From Weeksella massiliensis (GTDB lineage Bacteria > Bacteroidota > Bacteroidia > Flavobacteriales > Weeksellaceae), in NCBI GenBank assembly GCA_000751595.1, contig CCMH01000004.1, positions 124,001 to 188,000 on the forward strand: 64,000 bases of DNA. Direction: 5' to 3'. The notes beneath the pieces were generated by a model. The model did not search any database, was not told the DNA's origin, and saw only the letters and a list, made by a program, of their open reading frames with translations. The position numbers and the translations under genes were made by a program. Of the stretch, positions 17,526-26,728 are shown piece after piece. How positions within the stretch are numbered: position 1 is the stretch's first letter; the number at the start of each line of letters is the position of its first letter.

Positions 17526-18227
17526 TTATCGGATGGTGGCAGCACCGACAGAAAAACTTGTTTTTGGATTTGTTCTTGGTAAGAATTTTTTCACTTTTAT
17601 GGTAAAAGTTACCGCTTTGGTAGGATGTGATTTTTCGGTTGGGAGCTGACTTATTTTCATCAAAACATCTAATCCTTTTGTAACTTCTCCAAAAACCGTA
17701 TAATCATTATCGAGCCTCGGTTGCCCTCCGTTTTTTAGATATTCTGTTCGTTGTTCTTGCGAATAATGTATTCCTTTTTTAGTTTCTAATTCATCCAAAT
17801 CAGTTGAATTTACTTTTTGTCCAACCACAAAATAGAGTTGATTAAAGTAAGATCCTTTCTCGGGATTATCATCTCGTCCGGCACCCAAAGCACCCATTTT
17901 ATGAAACGCTTTTGGATGAAACTCGGGAGCAAGACGTTGCGGTTTTTCGGTAGGATTTTTAGCTTCTCTAGCCAAAATAGGTTCATCGAGTTCTCCGCCC
18001 TGTACCACAAAATCTTTTACTATTCGATTGAAATTTGCTTTTTTATACGTTCCTTTTTCAATTTCGCGAAGGATTAAATCTCGATGATTCGGAGTAAAAT
18101 CATACAAAACAACTTCGAAATTACCATAATTCGTTTTGAATTTCAATTGATAAGTTTGTGCAAAAAGAGCAGACGTCTGTAAAATGAAAAAACAAAATAG
18201 AATCGAAAAAACACGAAATTGAAAACC
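17526..18227 (-). CDS. Secreted cyclophilin-type peptidyl-prolyl cis-trans isomerase
   Basis: From the ATG at 18227 the product has 233 residues and begins with a typical signal peptide (MGFQFRVFSILFCFFILQTS, cleavage after ALFAQ), so it acts in the periplasm. The body shows cyclophilin motifs: FNRIVKDFVVQGGE, GALGAGRDDNPEKGSYFNQLYFVVG and DNDYTVFGEVTKGLDVLMKI. It should catalyse prolyl isomerisation in exported proteins. A longer frame to 18269 exists, but its first codons overlap a perfect TATCTTTG -7 word at 18251, which favours the shorter start. The protein contains two antisense GGTAGGAT words. Confidence 0.85.
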   Translation of the reverse strand, partial: GFQFRVFSILFCFFILQTSALFAQTYQLKFKTNYGNFEVVLYDFTPNHRDLILREIEKGTYKKANFNRIVKDFVVQGGELDEPILAREAKNPTEKPQRLAPEFHPKAFHKMGALGAGRDDNPEKGSYFNQLYFVVGQKVNSTDLDELETKKGIHYSQEQRTEYLKNGGQPRLDNDYTVFGEVTKGLDVLMKISQLPTEKSHPTKAVTFTIKVKKFLPRTNPKTSFSVGAATIR

Positions 18228-18250
18228 CATAACTGTAAAATTTATCATTT

Positions 18251-18258
18251 CAAAGATA
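18251..18258 (-). promoter_or_regulatory. Putative -7 element of the cyclophilin gene (TATCTTTG)
   Basis: On the minus strand this is TATCTTTG, matching TAnnTTTG, 23 bases before the ATG at 18227. Its position inside the longer open frame is the reason for choosing the shorter start. Confidence 0.4.
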
Positions 18259-18536
18259 CTTTTTTTCATTGAACTTTTTTTTGATTAGAACATGAGAATT
18301 TAGAATAGTCCTCAGTAGAAATATCATTCAACCCATCAATACCAAAAGTTGATTCAGAATTTTTCATGACAGTTTTTGATAATAAAAGTAGGTTGATTTA
18401 TCAATATAAGTCAGAAGTGTCAAAAAAACAAAGCCCAAAAATTGATTCACAAAATTATTCTTCTATTTTTGTCAATACTCCGAAAAATTAACAGAAAAAA
18501 AATTTTCGGTATTATAAATAATGACTCGATAAGAAA

Positions 18537-19841
18537 ATGAAAAACACAAAAATACGCACAATTCTCACTTTAGGTTTCGCTTTATTTGCCATGTTCTTTG
18601 GTGCAGGAAATTTAATTCTTCCTCCATTTATTGGTTTAGAAACTGGTGATCAATGGATGTATGGAATAATTGGTTTTGGTCTTACCGGAATTATAGGACC
18701 TTTTTTGGGGTTATTGGCCGTAATTTTTTCTGGAGAATCTTTTTTTGATTTAGGTAAAAAAATTCATCCACTTTTCTCGGTCGTGATGGGGACGATTATC
18801 ATGTTGTGTATCGGTCCGATGATTGCCATTCCGAGAACTGCCTCATTGACCTATGAAATTGGAATTCAACCCTTTTTTCCGATCATAAATTCCTATGTTG
18901 GGAGTTTGATGTTTTTTGTTGTTGTGATTGCTTTATCACTTTCAAAATCGAAAATTGTCGATATCATCGGTAATTTTTTAACTCCTTTTCTTTTATTGAT
19001 ATTATTCTATTTACTTTATGTAGGAATTTTTCATCCAGTTTCTACCGATTATGAGTCGCTTGTAACCAAATCAGAGGCGTTCGGTTTTAGTTTTGTAGAA
19101 GGCTATCAAACACTAGATGTTTTGGCATCTGTTATTTTTGCCGGAATCATTATTGGCGCAACGAAAACAAAAGGTTATAATACCATAAAAGACCGATCTC
19201 GTGTTGCAATTTACGCGGGTTTATTGGCAATATTTTTTCTGTTAATCGTCTATGGTGGTCTAGTATATTTAGGTGCTTCTTCAGGGATCACGAATCATTC
19301 TATTTTCCGAACAGAATTACTGATTTCCATTGCTCATACTCTTTTAGGAAGTTCGAGTACAATTCTTTTATCTGCTTGTATAGCTTTGGCTTGTCTTACA
19401 ACTGCAATTGCTCTAACTGGTGCTGTGGCTTCATTTTTCGAGCAGATTACAAATGGTTTTCTACCCTATAAAATTGGCGTGTTGGTTTGTAGTTTTGTGG
19501 CTTATTTATTTTCGATTATGTCGGTAGATGAAATTATTGAGTTTGCTGTTCCTATCTTGATTTTTGTCTATCCGATTGTTTTAACATTGGTTTTATTTGT
19601 TGTACTTTTTAGTAGAATAATCACCGGAAAATTGCCTTATATCGGAGCGGTAATTGGTACAACATTGGTTGCATTTTTAGGATTTTTACAGCAATTTAAT
19701 TTACTAAGTGATGCATTGATTTCTTTTCGACAATCTCTACCATTATTTTCTTATGAGCTAGAGTGGTTATTGCCAGCAATTGGTTTTTTTGTTGTTTTTT
19801 GTTTGATAGAATACGTACAAAAATCTAGAAAAATTTCCTGA
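18537..19841 (+). CDS. brnQ: Branched-chain amino acid:cation symporter
   Basis: This 434-residue, 12-helix protein has the BrnQ signature at its N-terminus (FALFAMFFGAGNLILPPFIG) and GTIIMLCIGPMIAIPRTASLTYE. It belongs to the LIVCS family, which takes up leucine, isoleucine and valine with Na+ or H+ across the cytoplasmic membrane. The upstream 267 bases contain an imperfect inverted repeat CCGAAAAATT/AATTTTCGG (about 18481-18509) close to the start, whose role is unclear. Next comes cbpA on the same strand 61 bases later. Confidence 0.92.
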   Translation: MKNTKIRTILTLGFALFAMFFGAGNLILPPFIGLETGDQWMYGIIGFGLTGIIGPFLGLLAVIFSGESFFDLGKKIHPLFSVVMGTIIMLCIGPMIAIPRTASLTYEIGIQPFFPIINSYVGSLMFFVVVIALSLSKSKIVDIIGNFLTPFLLLILFYLLYVGIFHPVSTDYESLVTKSEAFGFSFVEGYQTLDVLASVIFAGIIIGATKTKGYNTIKDRSRVAIYAGLLAIFFLLIVYGGLVYLGASSGITNHSIFRTELLISIAHTLLGSSSTILLSACIALACLTTAIALTGAVASFFEQITNGFLPYKIGVLVCSFVAYLFSIMSVDEIIEFAVPILIFVYPIVLTLVLFVVLFSRIITGKLPYIGAVIGTTLVAFLGFLQQFNLLSDALISFRQSLPLFSYELEWLLPAIGFFVVFCLIEYVQKSRKIS

Positions 19842-19902
19842 TAATAGTTGTTGTTAGGGCATAGATTTTGCATGTTTCTATTCATTTATTAAGCAAAAAT
19901 TT

Positions 19903-20805
19903 ATGGCCTATATTGATTATTATAAAACATTAGGTTTGGATAAATCGGCAACGGCTGATCAAATAAAAAAAGCTTATCGAAAATTAGCAAGAAAATACCA
20001 TCCAGACCTTAATCCAAACAATCAAGATGCAGCGACAAAATTCAAAGAGCTCAACGAAGCAAATGAAGTTTTAAGCGATCCTGAAAAAAGAAAAAAATAC
20101 GATAAATACGGAGAAAATTGGCAATATGCTGATCAAATAGAAGAGCAGCAACGTCAACAAGCCAATAATCAATCCTACCAACAATATAGTTCTTCGGGCG
20201 AAGGATTTAGTGGATTTGATGATTATGAAGGCTTTTCTGATTTCTTTGGTTCGATGTTCGGACGTGAAGGTCGTCAAAGTCGAAATCAAGGTTTCAAAGG
20301 ACAAGATTTGCATGCCAATCTAAGATTAAATCTTACCGATACCCTAAAAACCGAAAAACATACCTTAACGGTGAATGGTAAAAATCTTCGATTGACAATT
20401 CCGGCCGGTGTAGAAGATGGGCAAACCATAAAAATAAAAGGACACGGCGGAAAAGGACATAACCAAGGACCAAATGGTGATCTTTTTATTACGTTCGAAA
20501 TTGTTAATAATACCGATTTTAGAGTAAAAGGTGCCGATCTAGAAAAAGAAGTCGTAATTCCTTTGTATGATGCAGTTTTGGGTGGGGATATAGTTATTGA
20601 AACTTTGGATGGAAAAGTAAAAATTCCGATTGCCGAAGGAACTAAAAACAATCAACAAGTGAAATTGAAAGGTAAAGGTTTACCGAAATACAAAAAAGAA
20701 AAACAATTTGGCGATTTGTATGTGAAATTTTCGGTTGATATCCCAACGAAATTGTCTGACAAAGAAAAAGAATTGTTCACTGAATTGAAAAATCTTAAAG
20801 CGTAA
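19903..20805 (+). CDS. cbpA: DnaJ-class co-chaperone / curved DNA-binding protein
   Basis: This 300-residue protein has an N-terminal J domain (residues 4-70) with the HPD motif at 33-35 (YHPDLNP), which stimulates DnaK ATPase. A Gly/Phe/Gln-rich linker (about 75-130) follows, then the two beta-sandwich substrate domains of DnaJ C (about 135-298; [37 protein letters not shown]). There is no CxxCxGxG zinc finger, which distinguishes CbpA from DnaJ. It is followed 6 bases later by a cbpM-like gene, the standard cbpA-cbpM pair. Confidence 0.9.
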   Translation: MAYIDYYKTLGLDKSATADQIKKAYRKLARKYHPDLNPNNQDAATKFKELNEANEVLSDPEKRKKYDKYGENWQYADQIEEQQRQQANNQSYQQYSSSGEGFSGFDDYEGFSDFFGSMFGREGRQSRNQGFKGQDLHANLRLNLTDTLKTEKHTLTVNGKNLRLTIPAGVEDGQTIKIKGHGGKGHNQGPNGDLFITFEIVNNTDFRVKGADLEKEVVIPLYDAVLGGDIVIETLDGKVKIPIAEGTKNNQQVKLKGKGLPKYKKEKQFGDLYVKFSVDIPTKLSDKEKELFTELKNLKA

Positions 20806-20811
20806 AAAACT

Positions 20812-21096
20812 ATGAAAAGTTATGAAATAACCATCGTCCAATTTTGTCAATATCACCAAATAGAACCAGAATTTGTAGAACAATTACAAGATTTTGGTTT
20901 GATAGAATTTGTAGAACCTAATCATACCTTGACCGAAGATGAAATCGATTTACTCGAACGGTATAAAAAATTTCATTACGATTTAGGAATTAATTTTGAG
21001 GGACTTGATGTTGTGAGAAATTTACTAGAACAAATAGAACAATTGCAAAAAGAAGTTCATACGTTACGACGATTAGAATCGTATCTAAAACCATAA
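20812..21096 (+). CDS. cbpM: CbpM-like chaperone modulator
   Basis: This 94-residue protein has a MerR-like fold: an N-terminal winged-helix part (VEQLQDFGLIEF) and a C-terminal helix with a leucine pattern (LLEQIEQLQKEVHTL). CbpM proteins bind the J domain of CbpA and inhibit its co-chaperone and DNA-binding activity. The gene begins 6 bases after cbpA, so both should be made from one message. Confidence 0.82.
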   Translation: MKSYEITIVQFCQYHQIEPEFVEQLQDFGLIEFVEPNHTLTEDEIDLLERYKKFHYDLGINFEGLDVVRNLLEQIEQLQKEVHTLRRLESYLKP

Positions 21097-21098
21097 AA

Positions 21099-21125
21099 AA
21101 AGCTGTAAACCCAGTTTACAGCTTT
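21099..21125 (-). terminator. Terminator shared by cbpM and the cold-shock gene
   Basis: A perfect 12-bp stem AAAGCTGTAAAC/GTTTACAGCTTT (21099-21110 with 21114-21125) with a 3-base loop. On the minus strand it is followed by seven T, so it best serves the cold-shock gene; on the + strand the T run is short. Confidence 0.8.
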
Positions 21126-21150
21126 GTACGAAGTATGTTGAAATTCTTTT

Positions 21151-21342
21151 TTATGACAATTTAACATTCACGGCATTGATGCCTTTTCTTCCTTGTTCAA
21201 GATCAAAAACTACTTCATCGTTCTCTTTAATTTTATCAACTAAACCAGAAACGTGTACAAAGTACTCTTTACCTGACTCTTCATCTACAATAAAACCAAA
21301 ACCTTTAGTTTCATTGAAGAATTTTACTTTACCTTTATTCAT
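21151..21342 (-). CDS. Cold-shock domain protein
   Basis: A 63-residue single cold-shock domain. RNP1 is KGFGFI (residues 13-18) and RNP2 is YFVHVS. Such proteins bind single-stranded RNA and DNA and melt RNA structure at low temperature. The product follows the usual CspA length and ends normally. About 190 bases lie between it and the divergent hemW gene; this could include a long cold-sensing leader, but no structure was resolved by eye. Confidence 0.93.
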   Translation of the reverse strand: MNKGKVKFFNETKGFGFIVDEESGKEYFVHVSGLVDKIKENDEVVFDLEQGRKGINAVNVKLS

Positions 21343-21508
21343 TTTATTATTTTAAGTGATGTAAATGTAATGTAATATTTTAATACTTTGCAAATATCTT
21401 TACAAATTAACATATAAGTTTCACATTTAGTTCAATTCTAAATGAAATTTGGAAGACATATTCTCTATTTTTTCACCTTTCTAAATCAAAACATCCTTAT
21501 AAAAGTTT

Positions 21509-21516
21509 TAACTTTG
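21509..21516 (+). promoter_or_regulatory. Putative -7 element of hemW (TAACTTTG)
   Basis: TAACTTTG matches TAnnTTTG and ends 20 bases before the TTG start of hemW. The bases TGA within it are also the in-frame stop that rules out a longer hemW N-terminus. Confidence 0.4.
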
Positions 21517-21535
21517 AACTCGAAAAATCAGAATT

Positions 21536-22660
21536 TTGGCAGGATTATACTTTCACATTCCTTTTTGTAAACAACGTTGTACGTATTGCGATTTTCATTT
21601 CACGACCAATTTATCTCAAAAAAAAGAAATGATCGACGCTATTTTACAAGAAGTTGTTTTGCGTAAAAACTCGATCAATACGCCCATAGAAACTATCTAT
21701 TTCGGTGGTGGAACGCCAAGTATTTTAGAAGATAAATTAATCGATGAGATATTTGTGTTCTTAGAAAATACTTTTGATTTGAGTCTTTTACAAGAAGTTA
21801 CCCTCGAAGCTAATCCCGATGATTTAACTGCCGGAAAATTAAAATTTTTACGCACAACGCCGATCAATCGATTGAGTATTGGCGTTCAATCTTTTTTTGA
21901 TAACGATTTAGTTTTTATGAATCGCGCTCATAAAGCAGAAGAAGCTGAAAATTGTATCAAAATGGCACAAGATTTTGGTTTTGATAATTTGACGATTGAT
22001 TTGATTTACGGAGCGCCAACGACGAATGACGAACAATGGATAGAAAATTTAAACAAAGCAGTCGATCTTCAAGTGCCTCATATTTCTTCTTACGCTTTGA
22101 CGGTTGAAGAAAAAACGATTTTAGACCATGCTATCAAAAGTGGAAAAGCTCCTCAAATAAATGAAGAACAACAACTTCGACAGTTTTCTATCCTACAAGA
22201 ATTTTTAGCTCAACAAAATTATATTCAATACGAAATATCTAATTTCGGAAAAGAAGGTTTTTTTGCAAAACACAATACCAGTTATTGGCAATATAAACCC
22301 TATTTTGGATTCGGTCCTTCGGCACATTCTTATAATGGTCGCAACAGGCAATGGAATGTTGCTAATAATCAACTGTATAAAAAAGCAATTGCCCAAGGTG
22401 AAATTCCGTGCGAAATGGAGGTATTGTCAGAAGTTGATCATTATAACGAAAAATTAATGATCGGTTTGCGAACCATGTGGGGCGTTAAACTAGAAGAGCT
22501 GAAAGAGCAATTTAGTGAAGAGATTTATCGTTCTTTCGAAAAAGAAGTTTCTCTTTTATTAGCGGAAGGATTAATTGCGGAGGAAGCAGGTTACATACGA
22601 ATTCCGAAAGAAAATAAATTTTATACCGACGGAATTACTTCTCGTTTATTTTACGTCTAA
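21536..22660 (+). CDS. hemW: Radical SAM family heme chaperone HemW
   Basis: This 374-residue protein is of the HemN-like group that binds heme and is thought to deliver it to respiratory enzymes. It begins AGLYFHIPFCKQRCTYCDFH, with 4Fe-4S cysteines Cys11, Cys15 and Cys18, followed by IYFGGGTPS and RLSIGVQSFFDNDL. The start is a TTG codon: the in-frame stop at 21515-21517 leaves no ATG or GTG before the conserved N-terminus. It lacks the extra N-terminal cysteine of true coproporphyrinogen oxidase HemN. It is followed by murI. Confidence 0.88.
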   Translation: MAGLYFHIPFCKQRCTYCDFHFTTNLSQKKEMIDAILQEVVLRKNSINTPIETIYFGGGTPSILEDKLIDEIFVFLENTFDLSLLQEVTLEANPDDLTAGKLKFLRTTPINRLSIGVQSFFDNDLVFMNRAHKAEEAENCIKMAQDFGFDNLTIDLIYGAPTTNDEQWIENLNKAVDLQVPHISSYALTVEEKTILDHAIKSGKAPQINEEQQLRQFSILQEFLAQQNYIQYEISNFGKEGFFAKHNTSYWQYKPYFGFGPSAHSYNGRNRQWNVANNQLYKKAIAQGEIPCEMEVLSEVDHYNEKLMIGLRTMWGVKLEELKEQFSEEIYRSFEKEVSLLLAEGLIAEEAGYIRIPKENKFYTDGITSRLFYV

Positions 22661-22668
22661 AAATTCCT

Positions 22669-22676
22669 TAATTTTG
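22669..22676 (+). promoter_or_regulatory. Putative -7 element of murI (TAATTTTG)
   Basis: TAATTTTG matches TAnnTTTG. It ends only 5 bases before the murI start, so a transcript from here would be almost leaderless; this may instead be chance. Confidence 0.25.
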
Positions 22677-22681
22677 CAGCT

Positions 22682-23509
22682 ATGATGTACGACAATCGGC
22701 CAATAGGAGTTTTCGATTCTGGGGTAGGAGGACTAAATTTTGCGAAAGAAATAAAACGTCTTCTGCCCAAAGAGAGCATTATCTATTTTGGCGATACCAA
22801 GCATTTGCCTTACGGAGAAAAATCGGCAGAAGCAATCAAAAGATACTCTAAAGAAATAACAGAATTTTTGTTGAGTCAGAATTGTAAAGCTATTTTGGTG
22901 GCTTGCAATACTGCTACAGCCAACGCGATAGAAGAAATAAAAGAAGTCGCAGGAAAAGATGTTTTGGTGGTTGATGTTATCAATCCTGTGGCCGAAAAAG
23001 TTGCGTATGAATTGCGAACCAAAATAGGCGTAATTGCAACCAAAGCTACGGTGAATTCTTGTGCTTATAAAAAAACGATTAGGAAATTCAATAAACACAT
23101 AAAAGTAGTCGAGGTCGCAACTCCTTTACTTGTACCAATTATCGAAGAAGGTTTTTATAATTCGAATGTTTCGCGAGCCGTTCTAGAAATTTATTTATCC
23201 AATAAAAAATTAGAAGATATTGATTCTATAATTTTAGGATGTACGCATTATCCTTTGATACAAAAAGAGATAGAGCAGATATTTGAAGGGAAGGTTCAAG
23301 TGATTAATTCTCCGTTGATCGTTGTTAATTATTTGATTTATCAACTTCGTCAGAAGCATCAATTAGCGAATAATGAGAATCCATTCTATTCGTTTTATCT
23401 TTCAGATTATACCGATAATTTTCATAAAATATCCAAACGTTTTTTTGGGAATAAAGTTCAATTACAAGAGAAAGATTTGAGTGAAACTTCTCAAGAAAAT
23501 ATAAAATAA
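22682..23509 (+). CDS. murI: Glutamate racemase
   Basis: This 275-residue cytoplasmic enzyme makes D-glutamate for peptidoglycan. The cofactor-independent two-base mechanism uses two cysteines, visible here as Cys75 in VACNTATA and Cys187 in LGCTHYPL. The N-terminal FDSGVGGLNF is also diagnostic. Two adjacent ATG codons (22682 and 22685) are possible starts. It lies 21 bases after hemW on the same strand. Confidence 0.94.
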   Translation: MMYDNRPIGVFDSGVGGLNFAKEIKRLLPKESIIYFGDTKHLPYGEKSAEAIKRYSKEITEFLLSQNCKAILVACNTATANAIEEIKEVAGKDVLVVDVINPVAEKVAYELRTKIGVIATKATVNSCAYKKTIRKFNKHIKVVEVATPLLVPIIEEGFYNSNVSRAVLEIYLSNKKLEDIDSIILGCTHYPLIQKEIEQIFEGKVQVINSPLIVVNYLIYQLRQKHQLANNENPFYSFYLSDYTDNFHKISKRFFGNKVQLQEKDLSETSQENIK

Positions 23510-23544
23510 TTCCCTTTACCTTTTTTTCTGAAGCGCGATAGTTG

Positions 23545-23552
23545 TATTTTTG
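23545..23552 (+). promoter_or_regulatory. Putative -7 element of rocD (TATTTTTG)
   Basis: TATTTTTG matches TAnnTTTG and ends 21 bases before the ATG at 23574. It overlaps the first codon of the longer open frame, supporting the downstream start. Confidence 0.45.
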
Positions 23553-23573
23553 AGAAACTTTTCAAAAAACATT

Positions 23574-24812
23574 ATGGAAACTTATACTTCAGAACAATTA
23601 ATTGCCTTAGAAAACAAATACGGAGCACATAATTATCATCCATTACCAGTGGTTTTAGAACGCGGTGAAGGTGTGTTTGTTTGGGATGTTGAAGGTAAAA
23701 AATATTATGATTTTCTTTCTGCGTATTCAGCAGTAAATCAAGGACATTGTCACCCAAGAATAGTTGCCAAAGGAAACGAGCAAATGGCAAAATTAACGCT
23801 AACTTCTCGCGCTTTTTACAATGCAGAATTAGGGAAATACGAAGAATTTATGTCAAAATTGTTTGGTTTTGACAAAGTTTTACCAATGAATTCGGGTGCA
23901 GAAGCAGTAGAAACTGCCCTGAAAATTGCTCGTAAATGGGGGTACGAAAAAAAGGGAATCGCCAATGATCAGGCCGTTATCGTAGTTTGTGAAGGGAATT
24001 TTCATGGAAGAACAACAACCATCATTTCTTTTTCTAACGACGAAGAAGCACGCAAAAACTTCAATCCATATACCTCAGGTTTTGTGAGTGTCCCTTATGG
24101 TGATGCCGATGCTTTGGCAAAAGTTTTCGCAGAAAATGCTGGAAATATTTGTGGGTTTTTGGTAGAACCTATTCAAGGTGAAGCCGGCGTAAATGTACCA
24201 GTAGAAGGTTATTTATCTGCTTGTAAACAATTGTGTAAAGACAATAACGTTCTTTTTATTGCAGATGAAATCCAAACCGGAATTGCCCGTACGGGTAAAA
24301 TGTTAGCCATTGATTATGAGAATATCCAGGCAGATGTGTTGATTTTAGGAAAAGCTCTTTCTGGAGGAGCCTATCCGGTTTCAGCTGTTTTGGCAAATGA
24401 CGATATCATGAATGTTATTCAGCCAGGACAACACGGTTCTACTTACGGTGGGAATCCTTTGGCTTGTGCTATTGCTAGAGAAGCTTTGCAGGTTGTTTTA
24501 GATGAAAAATTACAAGAAAATGCTTTCGAATTAGGTGAGTTTTTCCGTACAGAAATCAATAAGTTAGTAGAGAACTTTTCTATCCTAAAATCGGTTCGTG
24601 GAAAAGGATTATTGAATGCTTTGCTAATCAATGATTCACCTGAAAGCGAAACAGCTTGGAATTTTTGTCTTAAATTAGCTGAAAAAGGATTACTTGCCAA
24701 ACCGACTCACGGGAATATTATTCGTTTTGCACCTCCTTTGGTTATTACCAAAGAGCAAATTATCGATTGTATCCGTATTATTGAAGAAACTACCCTTGAA
24801 ATGTCGAACTAA
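23574..24812 (+). CDS. rocD: Ornithine aminotransferase
   Basis: This 412-residue class III PLP aminotransferase converts ornithine and 2-oxoglutarate to glutamate semialdehyde and glutamate. It is collinear with B. subtilis RocD: YGAHNYHPLPVVLERGEGV, LSAYSAVNQGHCHP, NFHGRTTTIISFS, EPIQGEAGV, ADEIQTGIARTGK and the PLP lysine Lys260 in LILGKALSGG. The C-terminal THGNIIRFAPPLVI binds substrate. The ATG at 23574 is used; a TTG at 23550 falls in the promoter. A strong terminator follows. Confidence 0.93.
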   Translation: METYTSEQLIALENKYGAHNYHPLPVVLERGEGVFVWDVEGKKYYDFLSAYSAVNQGHCHPRIVAKGNEQMAKLTLTSRAFYNAELGKYEEFMSKLFGFDKVLPMNSGAEAVETALKIARKWGYEKKGIANDQAVIVVCEGNFHGRTTTIISFSNDEEARKNFNPYTSGFVSVPYGDADALAKVFAENAGNICGFLVEPIQGEAGVNVPVEGYLSACKQLCKDNNVLFIADEIQTGIARTGKMLAIDYENIQADVLILGKALSGGAYPVSAVLANDDIMNVIQPGQHGSTYGGNPLACAIAREALQVVLDEKLQENAFELGEFFRTEINKLVENFSILKSVRGKGLLNALLINDSPESETAWNFCLKLAEKGLLAKPTHGNIIRFAPPLVITKEQIIDCIRIIEETTLEMSN

Positions 24813-24834
24813 ATTAGTAATTTATATATTTTAT

Positions 24835-24864
24835 AAAGGGAACAAATTTTGATTCCCTTTTTTT
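24835..24864 (+). terminator. Terminator of rocD
   Basis: An 8-bp stem AAAGGGAA/TTCCCTTT (24835-24842 with 24853-24860) with a 10-base loop and a T run lies 22 bases after the rocD stop. Confidence 0.8.
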
Positions 24865-24886
24865 ATTAAACTTTAAACTTTTACTT

Positions 24887-25849
24887 ATGAAAAGTTTTTT
24901 TATAACTTTATTTTTAGTTACCTCATGTTTGCCAGCTTTAGCGCAAGTAGACAAGAACAATAAAGAAAAAATAGTAGAGAACTCTCTTCAAAATAAGACA
25001 ATAGAATTTACAGGAGATTGGCAATTTACCAATCAAGGTGACCGTTATTATATTGTAGGTGAGACAATAACAAATAACTCTGAACAACGAACTCAGAACT
25101 TGAAATTGAGTGTTTTTTTAGTTCCTACGGTAGACTATTCTACATTTAATTTTTTATCAAATGAACCAATTAAGACGATTTCTCTAGGTAGAATTGCTGG
25201 AAACGGTTCGAGTATTCGAAATATTAAAATTGATTTTAAGTCTAATTTTACAGAGAAATTCCCAAATGGTGAGTACGTTCCCGTATTGGTTTTGAACAAT
25301 TCTGCAATGGATCGTATCGTTTTGAATAATTTATTTATCCAAAATGGTAAAATTGATTTTGATTTAATCAATCTACCAGAACCGACGAATAATGTAGGTG
25401 TCAATCAACCTATAACAACAGCTGATTACGAGCAGAAAGGATATCAATTCAAACCAATTGTTTCTTCAGATAAAGTAGAAAAAGATATTCTTTTTGATGG
25501 GAAAATTGAATTAGAAATTAATCGAAAAGATTACAAAGTTATTCTAAAAAGTAAAGACGGATTTCTTATAAATTATGCTCAAGAAAATAATCCCGTAAAA
25601 GTTCGTGTGGTATTGGTCAAAGATTTAAAAGAAAATGAAGATGGAAAAGGTTTTAATATTGCAGAATATTCTTTAGAAGAGGTTCCTGCAGAAACTAAAC
25701 TTGGTAATTTTACCTTTCAGACAAACTTATTGCGCTTAGTGCCTAAGGGAGAATATACGCCGGTTTTATTGATAGCCAAAGAAGAAAATTGGAAATATTT
25801 ATTCAAATCAAGTTATGTATTCAATAAAAAAATAGTAATAAATAATTAA
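24887..25849 (+). CDS. Secreted protein of unknown function with two related beta modules
   Basis: This 320-residue protein has a Sec signal peptide ending ALAQ (about residue 20). I do not recognise the family. Two modules can be seen. The first (about 36-165) starts FTGDWQF and ends FPNGEYVPVLVLNN; the second (about 200-315) ends VPKGEYTPVLLIAKE. Both close with a PxGEYxPVL line followed by an aromatic strand, suggesting a repeated beta-sandwich. The next gene encodes a shorter protein with one such module, so the pair probably arose by duplication. It is likely periplasmic or surface-exposed; no function is inferred. Confidence 0.6.
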   Translation: MKSFFITLFLVTSCLPALAQVDKNNKEKIVENSLQNKTIEFTGDWQFTNQGDRYYIVGETITNNSEQRTQNLKLSVFLVPTVDYSTFNFLSNEPIKTISLGRIAGNGSSIRNIKIDFKSNFTEKFPNGEYVPVLVLNNSAMDRIVLNNLFIQNGKIDFDLINLPEPTNNVGVNQPITTADYEQKGYQFKPIVSSDKVEKDILFDGKIELEINRKDYKVILKSKDGFLINYAQENNPVKVRVVLVKDLKENEDGKGFNIAEYSLEEVPAETKLGNFTFQTNLLRLVPKGEYTPVLLIAKEENWKYLFKSSYVFNKKIVINN

Positions 25850-25891
25850 AAATAAGCTGATTATTTTATAACCAAACCTAAACTATATTTC

Positions 25892-26581
25892 ATGAAAAAA
25901 TCTTTTATTCTATGTGTAAGTTTCTTTTCTTGTGCAGTTTTTGCCCAAAAAGATAGTATCCCAACGAACATACATTCGGTGGAATCTCAATTTATAAAAG
26001 AAGATAGTAAATTAATTTTGAAGCAAGTTGATGATCAAACAAAAGACAAAAATTTGCAACAACAAACTTTGGATCCAACAACCTTCGAATCATCTATTTC
26101 GTCTTATCCAAAAGATGTAAAAAACTCTGTAACCATTACCAATAAAGATATCAAAGAGCCGTTCGAGGTAGACAAAGATCAGGTGAAAGAGCCGTCAATT
26201 AGCAAAACAAATGTTCAGATTTTGGGTGATTGGAAAGTAGATTTGGATCTGAAAACGAAAGAAATTAAAATTCTTGGGCAAGATAATCGAATTACCAATG
26301 TAGATTCTCAGGCCACATTGCCACTAAAATTATCTTTGTATTATACCTTGGATAAATATTCGGGTAATGGAGAGTTGAAAGGATTTGAGATTTTTAATGT
26401 TGATTTACAACCGATTGCAGCCAAATCGTTTATACGAGAACCTCAGATAAAAAGTAATTATTTTAATAAAGTTCCTAAAGGAGAATATTATCTAATTATG
26501 ACGATTACCGAAAAAGGAAACGATGATATTTATCGACTAAAAGCTTATCGCGTATTTGATAATGTATTTAAATTCGAGTAG
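25892..26581 (+). CDS. Secreted protein of unknown function, one module shared with its neighbour
   Basis: This 229-residue protein has a signal peptide (cleavage after VFAQ, about residue 18). The middle is Lys/Asp/Gln-rich and probably disordered (about 20-105). The C-terminal module (about 108-229) starts LGDWKVDL and ends VPKGEYYLIMTITEKG, resembling the two modules of the preceding protein (GDW... PxGEYxxxL...). The two genes are 42 bases apart on the same strand and end at a shared terminator. Function unknown. Confidence 0.6.
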   Translation: MKKSFILCVSFFSCAVFAQKDSIPTNIHSVESQFIKEDSKLILKQVDDQTKDKNLQQQTLDPTTFESSISSYPKDVKNSVTITNKDIKEPFEVDKDQVKEPSISKTNVQILGDWKVDLDLKTKEIKILGQDNRITNVDSQATLPLKLSLYYTLDKYSGNGELKGFEIFNVDLQPIAAKSFIREPQIKSNYFNKVPKGEYYLIMTITEKGNDDIYRLKAYRVFDNVFKFE

Positions 26582-26603
26582 TTGATATTCAGTAAATTAT
26601 GAT

Positions 26604-26636
26604 AAAGACTTAAACAAATAGTTTAAGTCTTTTTTT
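26604..26636 (+). terminator. Terminator after the two secreted-protein genes
   Basis: A perfect 12-bp stem AAAGACTTAAAC/GTTTAAGTCTTT (26604-26615 with 26621-26632), 5-base loop and T run, 23 bases after the stop codon. Confidence 0.88.
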
Positions 26637-26728
26637 GTTGAAAGATTTAACCAAAGATTATTCAAATACTTTCTTATGATCTTATTTTTTTTAGTAGTTT
26701 TAGGCAAAATATTTATCAAGCTATTTTT

